Source of the DNA: an uncultured Opitutia bacterium
GTDB taxonomy: Bacteria; Verrucomicrobiota; Verrucomicrobiia; Opitutales; UBA953
NCBI GenBank assembly: GCA_903895475.1
Contig: CAITUF010000203.1
Coordinates: 1-29,405, forward strand
Direction of reading: 5' to 3'
Length of the DNA stretch: 29,405 nucleotides
Below the pieces are notes generated by a model. The model was given only the letters and a program-made list of their open reading frames with translations, did no database searches and had not been told where the DNA came from. Made by a program: the position numbers and the translations under genes. This document shows positions 6,987 through 15,996 of the stretch, one piece after another; the first letter of the stretch is position 1, and the number at the start of each line of letters is the position of its first letter.

Positions 6987-9265
6987 AGTAAATCTTTCCA
7001 TTCGCGCCCGAGGGCCACGATTTCAGGTTGGAGAACGCACCCATGGCGCTCTTGCACGGCACGACGGACCTCTCGCATGAGAGCGAGAACATCGGCCGCC
7101 CGGGCGTCCCCGAGGTTGACGATGAAATTGGCGTGGATGGGCGAGACCGTCGCTGCACCGACGTGCGTGCCCTTGAGGCCGCTGGCTTCGATGAGCCGCC
7201 CAGCCTTATCGTTACCAGGATTACGGAAGACGCACCCGGCGCTCGCATCACGTGGCTGGGAAGCCCGACGCTTCTGGCCCATCTCATCCATCGTCAGGCG
7301 TATCGCTTCCGTGGTCGCCGTCCCGCGGGCGCGCAGGACCGCCGACAACACCACGGCCCCATGCAGCTGCGGACAATCGCGATACAGGGCGTCAAAGCAA
7401 TCGCGCCGGGCCGCCCGAACGACCCCACGAGGCGAGAGCCATTCGACCGACTCGACGACGTCAAAGATCCAGCCACCCATGGCGCCAGCGTTCATGCGCA
7501 AGGAACCCCCGATGGTCCCCGGAATGCCTTCCATAAATTCGAAGCCAGTCAGACCAGCCTTGGCGGCGAAGCCGCAGAGTTCCTTCAGCTTGGCGCCACC
7601 CCCGACGCGGAGTCGTCCGTCGCCAAGGTCGGTCACCTGGCCCCAGGTCTCGGCGGGGAGATGCAGAATTAGGCCATCATAGCCATCGTCGGGAACCAAT
7701 AAATTAGAACCACGGCCCAAGATGAAGTAAGGTAACCCGAGACGTCCAGCGGCCCGCAGCAGCACGACGACGTCATCGACGGTGGCAGGCTCCGCATACC
7801 AGCGCGCGGCACCGCCGACGCCGAAGGTCGTCCGACGCGCCAAGGGTTCCCCCGCCCGCACAATGCAAGCGGTCGAAACCTTACCAGCCACGAGTTCGCC
7901 GAGGTCTTCGGTTAAGGCAGGTAAACCTTCCGCACGGAGTGCCTTCGCAAACAGCTCCGCGTCGCGCTCGATATCCCCAGCGCCGACGAAGGCGACAACG
8001 GTATCAGCCCCTGCGGACAGGCCCGACAAGAGCGCTGGCAAACTCGCCCGATCTTCGACTAAACGCAGGGAGGAGCCCGCGACGACCGCATCGGAACGCC
8101 CGCCTTCCACGGCGGCTTCGCCCGCAGCGTAGACTGGCAGCACGATGGCGTGGTCGGCGACCTGTAGGGCTTGGCGGAACTCCGTTGCGTATTGGCGTGT
8201 GCGCGTATGGCGATGCGGCTGGAAGACTACAATCAGGCGGCCGGCATGGGTGTCACGGATCCAATGCAACAAGGCGGCAATCTCCGTTGGATGATGCGCG
8301 TAGTCGGCCAGCACGCGGAGTCCACTGCGCTCAAACAAGACATCCTGCCGGCGACGGATACCGCTCCAGCGCGCTAAAGGCGCCGCCACGAGTCCACCGG
8401 TGACGAGGTGCGATACGGCCAAGGCCATCGTCGCATTCGCCCGGTTAAAAGCACCAGCGACAGGTAAAGTCACTTCGACGTTGGGGAAGCGACCGCCGAG
8501 GCTCAGCCGCGAACTCGCGTGGTCGCCGGACAAGAAGGACGCGGCGTAGTCGCCATCGCTCCCAACACGGAGCACCTGCGCCTGCAGACCTTGCGTCAGG
8601 CGCTCCAAGCGTTCGTTGCCGACGGGAATGACTACCGCGGTCCGCGTGCGCTCAAACAAGGCACGGAACACGCCTTCCAGCGCGGCTTCGTCGCGATAAT
8701 AATCGGGATGATCCCAGTCGAGGTTCACGGCGACCGTCACGTCGGGCGAAAAGGCGCCAATCGTGCCATCGCTTTCGTCGACCTCGGCGACCACCCAAGG
8801 CGAAGTGGCGGAAGCCCGTGCTGGCGGGAAATCTGGGTCGCGAAAAAGCCCGCCCAATACATAACCAAAATCCGCGCCGGCGGAAGCCAACGCCGCGACC
8901 AGCATCCCGCAGGTCGTGGTCTTACCATGGCTACCGCACACGGCGACGAATCGACGACCCGCAACGCTCTCCGCGAGTAACTCACCGCGTCGCAGGACGC
9001 GGGCGGCCTGCTGCGAGGCCAAATCAAGCGCCGGATGCCCTGGCTTGACGGCGCTCGAACGACCCACGACGACCGGCGTCCGGCCCGCAGCCCAAGGATC
9101 GCGCAACAACGGGATTTCGGCCGTCGCTAGATGGGCTTCCATGGGACTGCCCGTGGCATCATCCCAGCCCGAGACATCACACCCCGCCCCTTTCAAGTAG
9201 ATGGCCAAAGGACCGACACCCATACCGCAAGCCCCGAGCATCCAAGCCGAAGCTGGTACGCTCAT
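6983..9265 (-). CDS. murC-murB: fused UDP-N-acetylmuramate-alanine ligase / UDP-N-acetylenolpyruvoylglucosamine reductase
   Basis: This 760-residue protein joins two consecutive steps of precursor synthesis. Residues 1 to about 448 are MurC, with nucleotide-binding start WMLGACGMGVG, ATP loop GSHGKTTT (111-118), AEVDESDG (160-167), NLDWDHPDYY and DYAHHPTEI. They ligate L-alanine to UDP-MurNAc. Residues about 463-760 are the FAD enzyme MurB, which makes UDP-MurNAc: RTTFGVGGAARW, ILGRGSNLLV, MEGIPGTIGGSLRMNAG and the terminal LQPEIVALG. The MurB general-acid serine is replaced by cysteine: the motif reads SAGCVFRNPG with C678. The linker is short and no stop or frameshift separates the halves, so a single polypeptide is expected. 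ATG 9265 overlaps the murG stop as ATGA, and the stop overlaps ddl the same way. MurB lacks the Tyr-rich insertion of E. coli type I and looks like the type II form. Confidence 0.95.
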   Translation of the reverse strand: MSVPASAWMLGACGMGVGPLAIYLKGAGCDVSGWDDATGSPMEAHLATAEIPLLRDPWAAGRTPVVVGRSSAVKPGHPALDLASQQAARVLRRGELLAESVAGRRFVAVCGSHGKTTTCGMLVAALASAGADFGYVLGGLFRDPDFPPARASATSPWVVAEVDESDGTIGAFSPDVTVAVNLDWDHPDYYRDEAALEGVFRALFERTRTAVVIPVGNERLERLTQGLQAQVLRVGSDGDYAASFLSGDHASSRLSLGGRFPNVEVTLPVAGAFNRANATMALAVSHLVTGGLVAAPLARWSGIRRRQDVLFERSGLRVLADYAHHPTEIAALLHWIRDTHAGRLIVVFQPHRHTRTRQYATEFRQALQVADHAIVLPVYAAGEAAVEGGRSDAVVAGSSLRLVEDRASLPALLSGLSAGADTVVAFVGAGDIERDAELFAKALRAEGLPALTEDLGELVAGKVSTACIVRAGEPLARRTTFGVGGAARWYAEPATVDDVVVLLRAAGRLGLPYFILGRGSNLLVPDDGYDGLILHLPAETWGQVTDLGDGRLRVGGGAKLKELCGFAAKAGLTGFEFMEGIPGTIGGSLRMNAGAMGGWIFDVVESVEWLSPRGVVRAARRDCFDALYRDCPQLHGAVVLSAVLRARGTATTEAIRLTMDEMGQKRRASQPRDASAGCVFRNPGNDKAGRLIEASGLKGTHVGAATVSPIHANFIVNLGDARAADVLALMREVRRAVQERHGCVLQPEIVALGREWKDLL

Positions 9266-10350
9266 GCGACCGGGGCGCGCGGGTCACGCGCGAGCTGGAC
9301 AGTTTCTTGGAAAAGTTCGTCCCAGCGGTTGTCGGCATCGGCGAGGGCCAAGGCATTGCGCATTTCGGCCAGAGCCGAGTTATTGGAGAGACGGTCGTAA
9401 ATCAAGGCCGTGGCGTCCAAGAGATCTCCCTCCGGCACCAGCAGCGCGGCACCAGTATCGACAAAATACTGCGCATTGGCCGTTTGATGGTCGTCGGCCG
9501 CAAATGGGAATGGCACCAAAATTGCTGGCGTCCGGCACGCCGCCAATTCCGCCAAAGTACCTGCGCCCGCTCGCGTTATGGCTAAGTCGGCGGCCGAATA
9601 GGCGAGACCCATCTGATTGCAAAATGGCAAAAAACGAACGGCCGAACTTCCGGTGCGGACTTCCCCGCCCCGCCCCCCGGGGCCCGTCAAACAAAGCACA
9701 TGCAGTCCGCGGCCCGAAATTTCGGCTAACTGCGATTCGACCCATTTAGTGAGGGCCCGCGAGCCCTGGCTCCCACCCGCGACCAACAATAATTTTCCAG
9801 TAGTCGGAAAACCTAAAGTTTTCCGGGCGACCTCCCTAGCGGAAGGCCGAATCTCTTTCCGCACCGGAAAGCCTGAATCGTGCTGACGTTTAAGCGGGAT
9901 GCCTTCCAGCCGCACCCCCGCTGGTAAATGCAAGGCGCGCGCAAAGCGGGCAATCAGCCGGACGGCCTTGCCCGGACGGCGGTTGGACTCATGGACGATG
10001 ACTGGAATACCACGCAGCCAACAGGCGAGCGCGGGGCCCACGCTCATGAAGCCACCGAAGCACACCAACACATCCGGGCGAAAGCCCCGAAGTAAACGCA
10101 AGGAAGAGCCAATAGATGCGACTAGCGCCGGTAAAAATAGTAACCGGTTTATCCACCCCGGACCAAAGCCACGGCCGCGACCGGCCACAAAAGTAAACTG
10201 CGGGTAGTCCGCCGTCATGCGCGCATCCACCGTCTTACGACTAACCACCAAAACGCATGCGTGCCCGTCATCCGTGAGCCGCTGAGCCAAGGCGATACCG
10301 GGGGCGATATGGCCACCGGTCCCGCCGCAGGCAAGCAGCACGCGGCTCAT
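9262..10350 (-). CDS. murG: lipid II synthase MurG
   Basis: This 362-residue glycosyltransferase adds GlcNAc from UDP-GlcNAc to lipid I on the inner face of the membrane. Family motifs are clear: LLACGGTGGHIAPG at the N terminus, VCFGGFMSVGPAL, HESNRRPGKAVRL, LLVAGGSQGSRALT, and the C-terminal donor-binding block ITRAGAGTLAEL / ILVPFPFAADDHQTANA. I placed the start at ATG 10350, overlapping the ftsW stop (ATGA, 10347-10350). The open frame extends 69 codons further upstream, but that part reads through ftsW and has no MurG similarity. Its stop overlaps murC-murB. No transmembrane helix is seen, in keeping with a peripheral membrane enzyme. Confidence 0.95.
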   Translation of the reverse strand: MSRVLLACGGTGGHIAPGIALAQRLTDDGHACVLVVSRKTVDARMTADYPQFTFVAGRGRGFGPGWINRLLFLPALVASIGSSLRLLRGFRPDVLVCFGGFMSVGPALACWLRGIPVIVHESNRRPGKAVRLIARFARALHLPAGVRLEGIPLKRQHDSGFPVRKEIRPSAREVARKTLGFPTTGKLLLVAGGSQGSRALTKWVESQLAEISGRGLHVLCLTGPGGRGGEVRTGSSAVRFLPFCNQMGLAYSAADLAITRAGAGTLAELAACRTPAILVPFPFAADDHQTANAQYFVDTGAALLVPEGDLLDATALIYDRLSNNSALAEMRNALALADADNRWDELFQETVQLARDPRAPVA

Positions 10351-11561
10351 GCGCGCGCCTCCTTGGGAGTGAACGGAGACTGCCCAGCCTCGCGGATGCA
10401 GTTCAGGATAAGTCCGACCATGCAGGACATGATGACGAGATTCGTGCCACCGTAACTTAGAAAGGGTAGCGAAATTCCTTTGGTCGGTAACAATCCGGTG
10501 ACAACGCCCATATTCACCAGCGCCTGCAGCACCAGAAACAGGGTCGCCCCCAAGCAAATATTCAGGCGATAGAGGTCGTGCGAGAACTGCATGGCGCGGA
10601 AGGCCAACCAGAAAATCGCTAAGTAGGCCACGGCCACCAGGACCGTGCCGATGAGGCCATGTTCTTCACCAATATTCGCCAAGACGAAGTCCGTGTGAGC
10701 CTCCGGTAGGTAGGCGCGAACTTGTAGACCATTGGCGGCACCCTTCCCGGTCAAGCCACCGACTCCGAAAGCGATCATGCCCTCAAAGAGCTGATAAGCT
10801 TCGTTATCACGATGCCCCCACGGATCCATGAACGACGTAAAACGGCGGAAGCGGTTACCCCAGTTCAGAATCAAAAGCGTGAAAGCTCCACTGCAGATTA
10901 CGAAGGTCGGGATAATATATTTCCAACGAACACCCGAGACATACATCATCGTTCCGCCGACCGCGGCACAGAGCACGATGGTACCAAGATCCGGCCCCAG
11001 CGCGATGCCGACGCAGATGCAGCCGATGAGGAGCGAGGGTTTGACGAAGCCTTCACGGCAATCCAACCAACCGGAGGGAGTGAAAAGATAAGGCTCCCGC
11101 GTACTCAAACGAAAGACCGGCTTCCGCAGGTCGATGGTATGACGCTGGAGGCGCGATAACATGTCAGCAAGGACGAGGACGAGGGCGAGTTTGCCGAGGT
11201 CCGAGGCCTGCAGGCGGAAGAAGCCGAAGTCGATCCAGCGCCAGGAACCGTTCACGGTCACACCGATGCCGGGAATACGGGCGGCAACCATGGCGAGCAT
11301 AGCGGCCCCAAGAATCCACCAACGGTACTCGCGGAGGCGCTCGAGGTTGACGCGGAAGGCGAGCCAACCAGCCAAGAGCGCGAAGGGCACGTACATCAGT
11401 TGGCGATCAAACGCCGCAGTCCGATTTTTCGAACTCAGCGAAATGCCCGCACTGTATTGATTGACGAGGCCAAAACCGATCAACCCCACCGCAATCACCG
11501 CGATCCAAAAGGCGTGGCTCCCGAGAAAACGGGGGCTCTCCTGTTTGGGCGCGATGATCAT
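10347..11561 (-). CDS. ftsW: septal peptidoglycan polymerase FtsW (SEDS family)
   Basis: This 404-residue multi-pass SEDS protein would polymerise lipid II at the septum with its partner FtsI. Hydrophobic segments fit about ten helices. Family marks are GSWRWIDFGFFRLQASDLGK, GPDLGT, AHTDFVLANIGEEHGLIG (with the essential SEDS aspartate region) and PTKGISLPFLSYGG near the C terminus. A polar insertion of about 35 residues (RLQRHTIDLRKP to LDCREGF) lies between two helices and is longer than in E. coli FtsW. The gene sits between the LysM lipoprotein gene and murG. Its position between murD and murG, as in the classic cluster, favours FtsW over RodA. ATG 11561 lies 29 bases after the preceding stop, without a Shine-Dalgarno sequence. 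Confidence 0.93.
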   Translation of the reverse strand: MIIAPKQESPRFLGSHAFWIAVIAVGLIGFGLVNQYSAGISLSSKNRTAAFDRQLMYVPFALLAGWLAFRVNLERLREYRWWILGAAMLAMVAARIPGIGVTVNGSWRWIDFGFFRLQASDLGKLALVLVLADMLSRLQRHTIDLRKPVFRLSTREPYLFTPSGWLDCREGFVKPSLLIGCICVGIALGPDLGTIVLCAAVGGTMMYVSGVRWKYIIPTFVICSGAFTLLILNWGNRFRRFTSFMDPWGHRDNEAYQLFEGMIAFGVGGLTGKGAANGLQVRAYLPEAHTDFVLANIGEEHGLIGTVLVAVAYLAIFWLAFRAMQFSHDLYRLNICLGATLFLVLQALVNMGVVTGLLPTKGISLPFLSYGGTNLVIMSCMVGLILNCIREAGQSPFTPKEARA

Positions 11562-11590
11562 GGGGGGCGGGCGGAACTAACCGAAGCGGA

Positions 11591-12187
11591 TTACTTGGTC
11601 GGGGCGGGAGCCGGGGCACCCGCATCCACCGCTGGAGCCGGAGCTGGCTCAGACGTGAAGCGGATAATCTTCAGCGGCTCAATCGCCGGACCAGCGGGAG
11701 CCGCGGGAGTGGCGGGAGCGCTACCCGAGGACTTTGGAGCGGTCGACGAAGCCTTCGGGGCAGCCTTCTTGGCAGCGCCGGGGGCAGGAATCTTTAGTTT
11801 TTGGCCTTCACGAATCACCGAGTTCCGTGAAATGCCGTTGCCGGCAGCGAGGTCATCGATGCTGACCTTTTCGCGGGAAGCGATGAGGGACAGGGTTTCT
11901 CCCTTAAGCACGGTGTGCGTACCACCCACGCCCGCAGGCGTTACTGGGGTGAGCTTGGTGGGCTTAGGGGTCGACAACGTCGCGACCGGCAGGGGCGCCA
12001 GGCCGGTGCCGCCCGCAGGCGTCAACGAAGTCGCTGGCGTGCCAGTACGGGCACCCGCGGAGTACGCGGTGAGGTCGGGTTCCTTCTCGTAGCCGCTGGT
12101 GCTACGGCAGCCGTTGACTCCGACGAGGACGGCGATGACGCAGAGGTGCAGGAGCACGACGGCGCTGACGGTGATGATAGGACGCAT
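11591..12187 (-). CDS. LysM-domain lipoprotein of the dcw cluster
   Basis: This 198-residue secreted protein probably binds peptidoglycan. The N terminus is a hydrophobic signal (residues 3-24) ending in a lipobox-like VNGC with C27, so it is likely a lipoprotein; the asparagine in the box makes this less certain. A Pro/Thr/Ala-rich linker (about 45-88) precedes one LysM domain (about 90-133), seen as THTVLKGETLSLIA, the middle DDLAAGNGIS and the closing REGQKLKIP. The C-terminal third is low-complexity Ala/Pro/Lys/Ser, with a short conserved-looking island PLKIIRFTSE (171-180). No hydrolase or LytM domain is present, so it is not EnvC or NlpD. Placement between murD and ftsW suggests a septal role, for example recruiting or guiding the FtsW-FtsI synthase; that is inference from context. 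It is separated from murD by 48 bases and from ftsW by 29, unlike the overlapped neighbours, which hints at an inserted gene. Confidence 0.85.
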   Translation of the reverse strand: MRPIITVSAVVLLHLCVIAVLVGVNGCRSTSGYEKEPDLTAYSAGARTGTPATSLTPAGGTGLAPLPVATLSTPKPTKLTPVTPAGVGGTHTVLKGETLSLIASREKVSIDDLAAGNGISRNSVIREGQKLKIPAPGAAKKAAPKASSTAPKSSGSAPATPAAPAGPAIEPLKIIRFTSEPAPAPAVDAGAPAPAPTK

Positions 12188-12198
12188 GATGTGTGTGT

Positions 12199-12215
12199 GG
12201 TTGGGTTTGGGTTGG
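12199..12215 (+). other. possible two-tetrad G-quadruplex motif between murD and the LysM gene
   Basis: The plus strand, which is the template for the dcw operon, reads GGTTGGGTTTGGGTTGG in the 48-base gap between the murD stop and the LysM start. Four G-runs of two or three bases with loops of two to three T fit a two-layer quadruplex. The mRNA would instead carry a C- and A-rich leader before the LysM start codon. Formation in the cell is not shown by sequence. Confidence 0.35.
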
Positions 12216-12235
12216 AAGATTGGGTGAACGGAAAG

Positions 12236-13510
12236 TTAGACGCGGTTGGCCAAGGCGGTCGCCGCACGCTCGAAGACGATGCCGCGTTCGGCATAGCCTT
12301 TGAATTGGTCGAAGCTGGAGAAGCCAGGGCTCAAAAGAATGGCCACGGGGCCTTGCGCATCCTTGGCGGCAGCGACGACGGCGTCCTGCAACGAAGGGAA
12401 ATAGCGAGCGGGCTTGCCCAAGGCTTCGAGCGCGCGCTGGAGTTCGACCCCGGTCTCACCGATGAGGTAGGCGGAATCAATACGCGGAGCGAGGGTAGCG
12501 GCGAAGCGACCGAGGTCCCCGCCCTTCCACTTGCCGCCACCGACCCAGCGGACGGGAATCGTGAATTGCTCCAGCGCGGCGTAAACAGCGTGGAAATTAG
12601 TTCCCTTGGAGTCGTTCCAGAATTCGATGCCACGGGCTTCAGCGACCTTGCGGAGCCGATGCGGAGCCGGTCGGAAGAGTTTAGCGGATTCTTCGAGATG
12701 ACGCAAAGGGATGCCGCGGGACTGCCAGTAGCGGACTGCTAACGCCCAGTTCTCGCGTTGCGGCCAAGACTCGAAGACCGAACCAGCCGGGATGGAGTCC
12801 GCGACTTCGGCCCGCGTGGCGATAATCGTGCCTTCGGGCATCGCGATGCCGAACTGCTGAGCCGCAGCCTGGACCGACTCACCCACAATCAAGGTGCCGC
12901 CGACGACCATCCGCTCGACGAGCTTGAATTTAGCGCGGAAGTAGCTCTCGAGGTCGCCATGGCGATCGAGGTGGTCTTCATCGAAATTCGTCCACAGGAC
13001 GATTTCCGGCGCGAAGTGACGTAAGTCCTCGGCCTGGAAAGAGCTGACCTCGACCACAGCCAGAAAGGCGGCGTTCGAAGAGGTATTGGCCAAGGAGGTT
13101 AAGGGCAGGCCCACGTTACCACAGGCGATGGCGTTCAGACCGGCACGCTTGTGCGCGAAAGAAAGGAAATCCGTGAGCGTCGTCTTCCCGTTGGTCCCGG
13201 TGATGGCAATCGAAGCGCCCGACCAAAGTAAGGCGCCGAAATCCAACTCCGCGAGGCAGAGTAAACCGGCCCGACGGGCCGCCAACATCCACGGGTGCGG
13301 CTGCGCAAAGCCCGGGCTGTAGACCATGAGGTCATGGCGCGCAGCTTCTTCCGGACCAAAGACCGCGTTGGCGCCTTTCTCGTCGTAGATGACGGACGCA
13401 AAGCCCGCCAAGCCCAACGCTTCGGCGACCGCGCGACCGCTCACCCCCGCACCCAAGATGGCGGCGGGGCGGGTCAAACGACGACGGAGGCTGTCGGGGA
13501 TTTCGGTCAT
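12236..13510 (-). CDS. murD: UDP-N-acetylmuramoylalanine--D-glutamate ligase
   Basis: This 424-residue Mur ligase adds D-glutamate to UDP-MurNAc-L-Ala in the cytoplasm. The N-terminal Rossmann part shows AILGAGVSGRAVAEAL. The ATP loop is AITGTNGKTTLT, then CGNVGLPL, VVEVSSFQAE and NFDEDHLDRHGD. The C-terminal domain has FWNDSKGTNFHAV and LLSPGFSSFDQFKGYAERG, which binds the glutamate and closes the site. These are the characteristic MurD motifs. I placed the start at ATG 13510, overlapping the mraY stop (ATGA, 13507-13510). The 83 upstream in-frame codons lie within mraY and show no similarity. The length is normal and nothing is missing. The next gene, 48 bases downstream, encodes the LysM lipoprotein. 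Confidence 0.95.
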   Translation of the reverse strand: MTEIPDSLRRRLTRPAAILGAGVSGRAVAEALGLAGFASVIYDEKGANAVFGPEEAARHDLMVYSPGFAQPHPWMLAARRAGLLCLAELDFGALLWSGASIAITGTNGKTTLTDFLSFAHKRAGLNAIACGNVGLPLTSLANTSSNAAFLAVVEVSSFQAEDLRHFAPEIVLWTNFDEDHLDRHGDLESYFRAKFKLVERMVVGGTLIVGESVQAAAQQFGIAMPEGTIIATRAEVADSIPAGSVFESWPQRENWALAVRYWQSRGIPLRHLEESAKLFRPAPHRLRKVAEARGIEFWNDSKGTNFHAVYAALEQFTIPVRWVGGGKWKGGDLGRFAATLAPRIDSAYLIGETGVELQRALEALGKPARYFPSLQDAVVAAAKDAQGPVAILLSPGFSSFDQFKGYAERGIVFERAATALANRV

Positions 13511-14619
13511 CCGATTTTCAACGTTAGCAGGCCGAGTAGGCCGCAGAGGAAGGAGAGAATCCAGAAGCGCGCCACGACCTTGGTCGCGGGCCAACCCTTC
13601 TTCTGGAAGTGATGATGGATGGGCGTCATCAGGAAAAGGCGCTGACCGCCCGTCCACTTGAAATAGCTGACTTGCAGGATGACCGAGACGGCCTCGACGA
13701 CAAACACGCCCCCGACAATCGCGAGTAGGAACGGCTGGTGCATCAAACAGGCCACACAACCGAGGGCGCCGCCGATACCGAGGGCACCCACGTCGCCCAT
13801 GTAGACTTCCGCTGGGGCTGCGTTATGCCAAAGGAAGACCAGGCTACCGCCGACCAAGGCGGCACAGAATACCGCGAGTTCGCCGGCGCCCGGCACGTAA
13901 CTGATGTGCAGGTAGCTGGCAAAATCATGGCGACCAGCCAAGTAGGCAACCGCCCCGAAGATGGTCGTCGTGATGATAACGCAACCGATGGCGAGCCCAT
14001 CCAAGCCATCGGTAAGGTTCACGGCATTGGAGCAACCCATGCAGACCAGCGCAATAAAGGCCACGGCAACGGCCAGACAGGCAGCGAAGGGCCAGCCGAG
14101 CGAGTCCTGAGACCAGACCGGCCCTTTCAGAATCGGCAGCCAAATCTCGCAGAGGCTACTCCGATAGGCGGGATCGAGGAGCACGATACCGATGGCCAAC
14201 AAAGCGACGATGGCTTGCCCACCGAGTTTGGTGCGCGCTGAGATGCCATCCGAACTGCCGTGGCGAACCTTCAGCCAATCATCGACGAAGCCCAAGAGGC
14301 CCATGCCCAGAAGACAAAAGAGTGACGCTAGGACGAGGACGTTGGGCTTGGCCCAGAGGAGCACCGCAGGAACCATAGCAGCGCCAATGAGTAAGCCGCC
14401 CATGGTCGGGACCTTGCCCCCTTCTTTGGCGAGGTCACCCATGAGTGCCTTGGAACGCTCCGGCTGACGGAGTCGGCTGAGCGCACGGATAATCGGACCC
14501 GACAACAGCATGCCTAACGCCAGCGCCGTGAAGCCGGCCATAATGGCACGGACGGAAATATACTCGAAGAGACGGAAGGGCCCCCAGAAGGATTCAAGTT
14601 GGTTGAGCAGGTAAAGCAT
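13507..14619 (-). CDS. mraY: phospho-N-acetylmuramoyl-pentapeptide transferase
   Basis: This 370-residue integral membrane enzyme transfers phospho-MurNAc-pentapeptide to undecaprenyl phosphate, giving lipid I. About ten hydrophobic helices are visible. Diagnostic cytoplasmic motifs are KEGGKVPTMGGLL, FVDDWLKV (the aspartate pair), NLTDGLDGLA and the C-terminal HHHFQKKGWPATKVVARFWI. The residues that bind Mg2+ and the uridine diphosphate appear present. The start ATG 14619 follows the murF stop by three bases, and its own stop overlaps murD as ATGA. The length is typical of the longer, Gram-negative MraY. Confidence 0.95.
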   Translation of the reverse strand: MLYLLNQLESFWGPFRLFEYISVRAIMAGFTALALGMLLSGPIIRALSRLRQPERSKALMGDLAKEGGKVPTMGGLLIGAAMVPAVLLWAKPNVLVLASLFCLLGMGLLGFVDDWLKVRHGSSDGISARTKLGGQAIVALLAIGIVLLDPAYRSSLCEIWLPILKGPVWSQDSLGWPFAACLAVAVAFIALVCMGCSNAVNLTDGLDGLAIGCVIITTTIFGAVAYLAGRHDFASYLHISYVPGAGELAVFCAALVGGSLVFLWHNAAPAEVYMGDVGALGIGGALGCVACLMHQPFLLAIVGGVFVVEAVSVILQVSYFKWTGGQRLFLMTPIHHHFQKKGWPATKVVARFWILSFLCGLLGLLTLKIG

Positions 14620-14622
14620 GTC

Positions 14623-15996
14623 CTAGTGGAACGAAAGGTGAGCGGAAAGGTCGGCTGGCAACGCACGCTCTAAGGCGAAGGAGCGACTGCCTTTGACAAA
14701 AATGAAACCCGCATGGGCGGAGACAACGGCTTGGACCTCTGCCAGCGTGGCCGCAGCACGGCGCAGGCCTGAGCCGTGCGGTAAGCCCGCCAAGACTTGG
14801 GCGGCATCGCCACCGAACGTGACCACGGCATCGCCCGCACGGACAGGTATATCGGCGCCGCAGGCATGATGAAGCGCAGCGGAATTCACGCCGAGTTCGG
14901 CCATGCCGCCAATCACCCAGAGACGAGGCTGCGCGGAACCCTGGCTGAGGTGATCGAAGCAACGCGCAGCATCCAGCAGCGAAACCGGACTGGAATTATA
15001 ACAGTCCACGTAGAAGGTCTGTGCGGATAAAGCGTGCAGACTGCCCCGCCCGACCGGTGGGGCCCAGCTAGCCAACGCCGTGCGCAAGGCCGTCAGGTCA
15101 GCGCCCACTTCGCGGGCGGCGATGACCGCCAAGGCAGCGTTACGTGCTAACCCATCGGAAACTGGGCCCAGCACAAAGGCTTCACCATCGAGGCTCAACG
15201 TGCGCCGACCTTCGGATTGGCCGAGGACCGCCTCAACTAAACGTGCAGGGCGTACGGACGGATTCGCTTCGCCAGCGAAACGCACAGCGATGCAACGGTC
15301 GGCCAAGGCTGCGAACTCTGGCCAAGCCAACAGCGAAGCAGGCAAAACCGCGCGGCCACCCGCTGCAAGGGCCGCCACTAACGTCGCTTTTTCCCGGGCG
15401 ACCGCCGCGAGCGAACCAACTCCTTCCAAGTGAACGGGAGCAACCGCAGTCACAATGGCCACATCGGGCCGAATGACTGCGGCGCTGACGCCGAGTTCAC
15501 CCGGCACGCTCATGCCCGCTTCAATGACCGCAAAGCGATGGAGGTCGGCACGGAGCCGCAAGAGCATCAACGGCACCCCTAAAAGGTTATTGAGGTTAGC
15601 CTCCGTGATAAAGGCTGTCGGCCCCAGCAGAGCCCCCAGCAGGTCCTTAGTCGAAGTCTTACCGACGCTCCCGGTGACGCCGATGACTGGCCCAAGGAAA
15701 CGTTGGCGCCAAGCCGCGGCGATGCGTTGCAAACCCGTTTGCGGATCGTCGACCACCAACTGGGGCAACGTATCTGCCACCGGATGCGCCACCACGGCAC
15801 AAGCGGCCCCACGGGCGCGTGCGTCGACTAAGAAGTCATGGCCATCACGACGCGCTGTCTTCAGGGCCACAAAAGTATCCCCGGCATGCAAGGCGCGCGT
15901 GTCCGTGCCGAAGCCGGTCACGGGAGCTAAGGGCGAGGTCGTCCAAGTACCGCGGGCCCAAGCGGCAAGGTCAGTCGGCGCAAAAGCAGTGGTCAT
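14623..15996 (-). CDS. murF: UDP-N-acetylmuramoyl-tripeptide--D-alanyl-D-alanine ligase
   Basis: This 457-residue Mur ligase attaches D-Ala-D-Ala, made by Ddl, to the UDP-MurNAc-tripeptide. The N-terminal UDP-binding domain includes TGFGTDTRALHAGDTFVAL. The ATP loop is GVTGSVGKTSTKD (106-118), and the MurF signature NLNNLLGVPL follows. The central domain ends before YVDCYNSSPVSLLDA, which corresponds to the DxYNANP motif. WVIGGMAELG lies in the C-terminal domain. In that DxYNANP-type motif the usual Ala-Asn-Pro reads Ser-Ser-Pro, a mild departure. ATG 15996 overlaps the murE stop (15993-15996), and mraY follows after three bases. The protein is cytoplasmic with no membrane segments. Confidence 0.94.
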   Translation of the reverse strand: MTTAFAPTDLAAWARGTWTTSPLAPVTGFGTDTRALHAGDTFVALKTARRDGHDFLVDARARGAACAVVAHPVADTLPQLVVDDPQTGLQRIAAAWRQRFLGPVIGVTGSVGKTSTKDLLGALLGPTAFITEANLNNLLGVPLMLLRLRADLHRFAVIEAGMSVPGELGVSAAVIRPDVAIVTAVAPVHLEGVGSLAAVAREKATLVAALAAGGRAVLPASLLAWPEFAALADRCIAVRFAGEANPSVRPARLVEAVLGQSEGRRTLSLDGEAFVLGPVSDGLARNAALAVIAAREVGADLTALRTALASWAPPVGRGSLHALSAQTFYVDCYNSSPVSLLDAARCFDHLSQGSAQPRLWVIGGMAELGVNSAALHHACGADIPVRAGDAVVTFGGDAAQVLAGLPHGSGLRRAAATLAEVQAVVSAHAGFIFVKGSRSFALERALPADLSAHLSFH

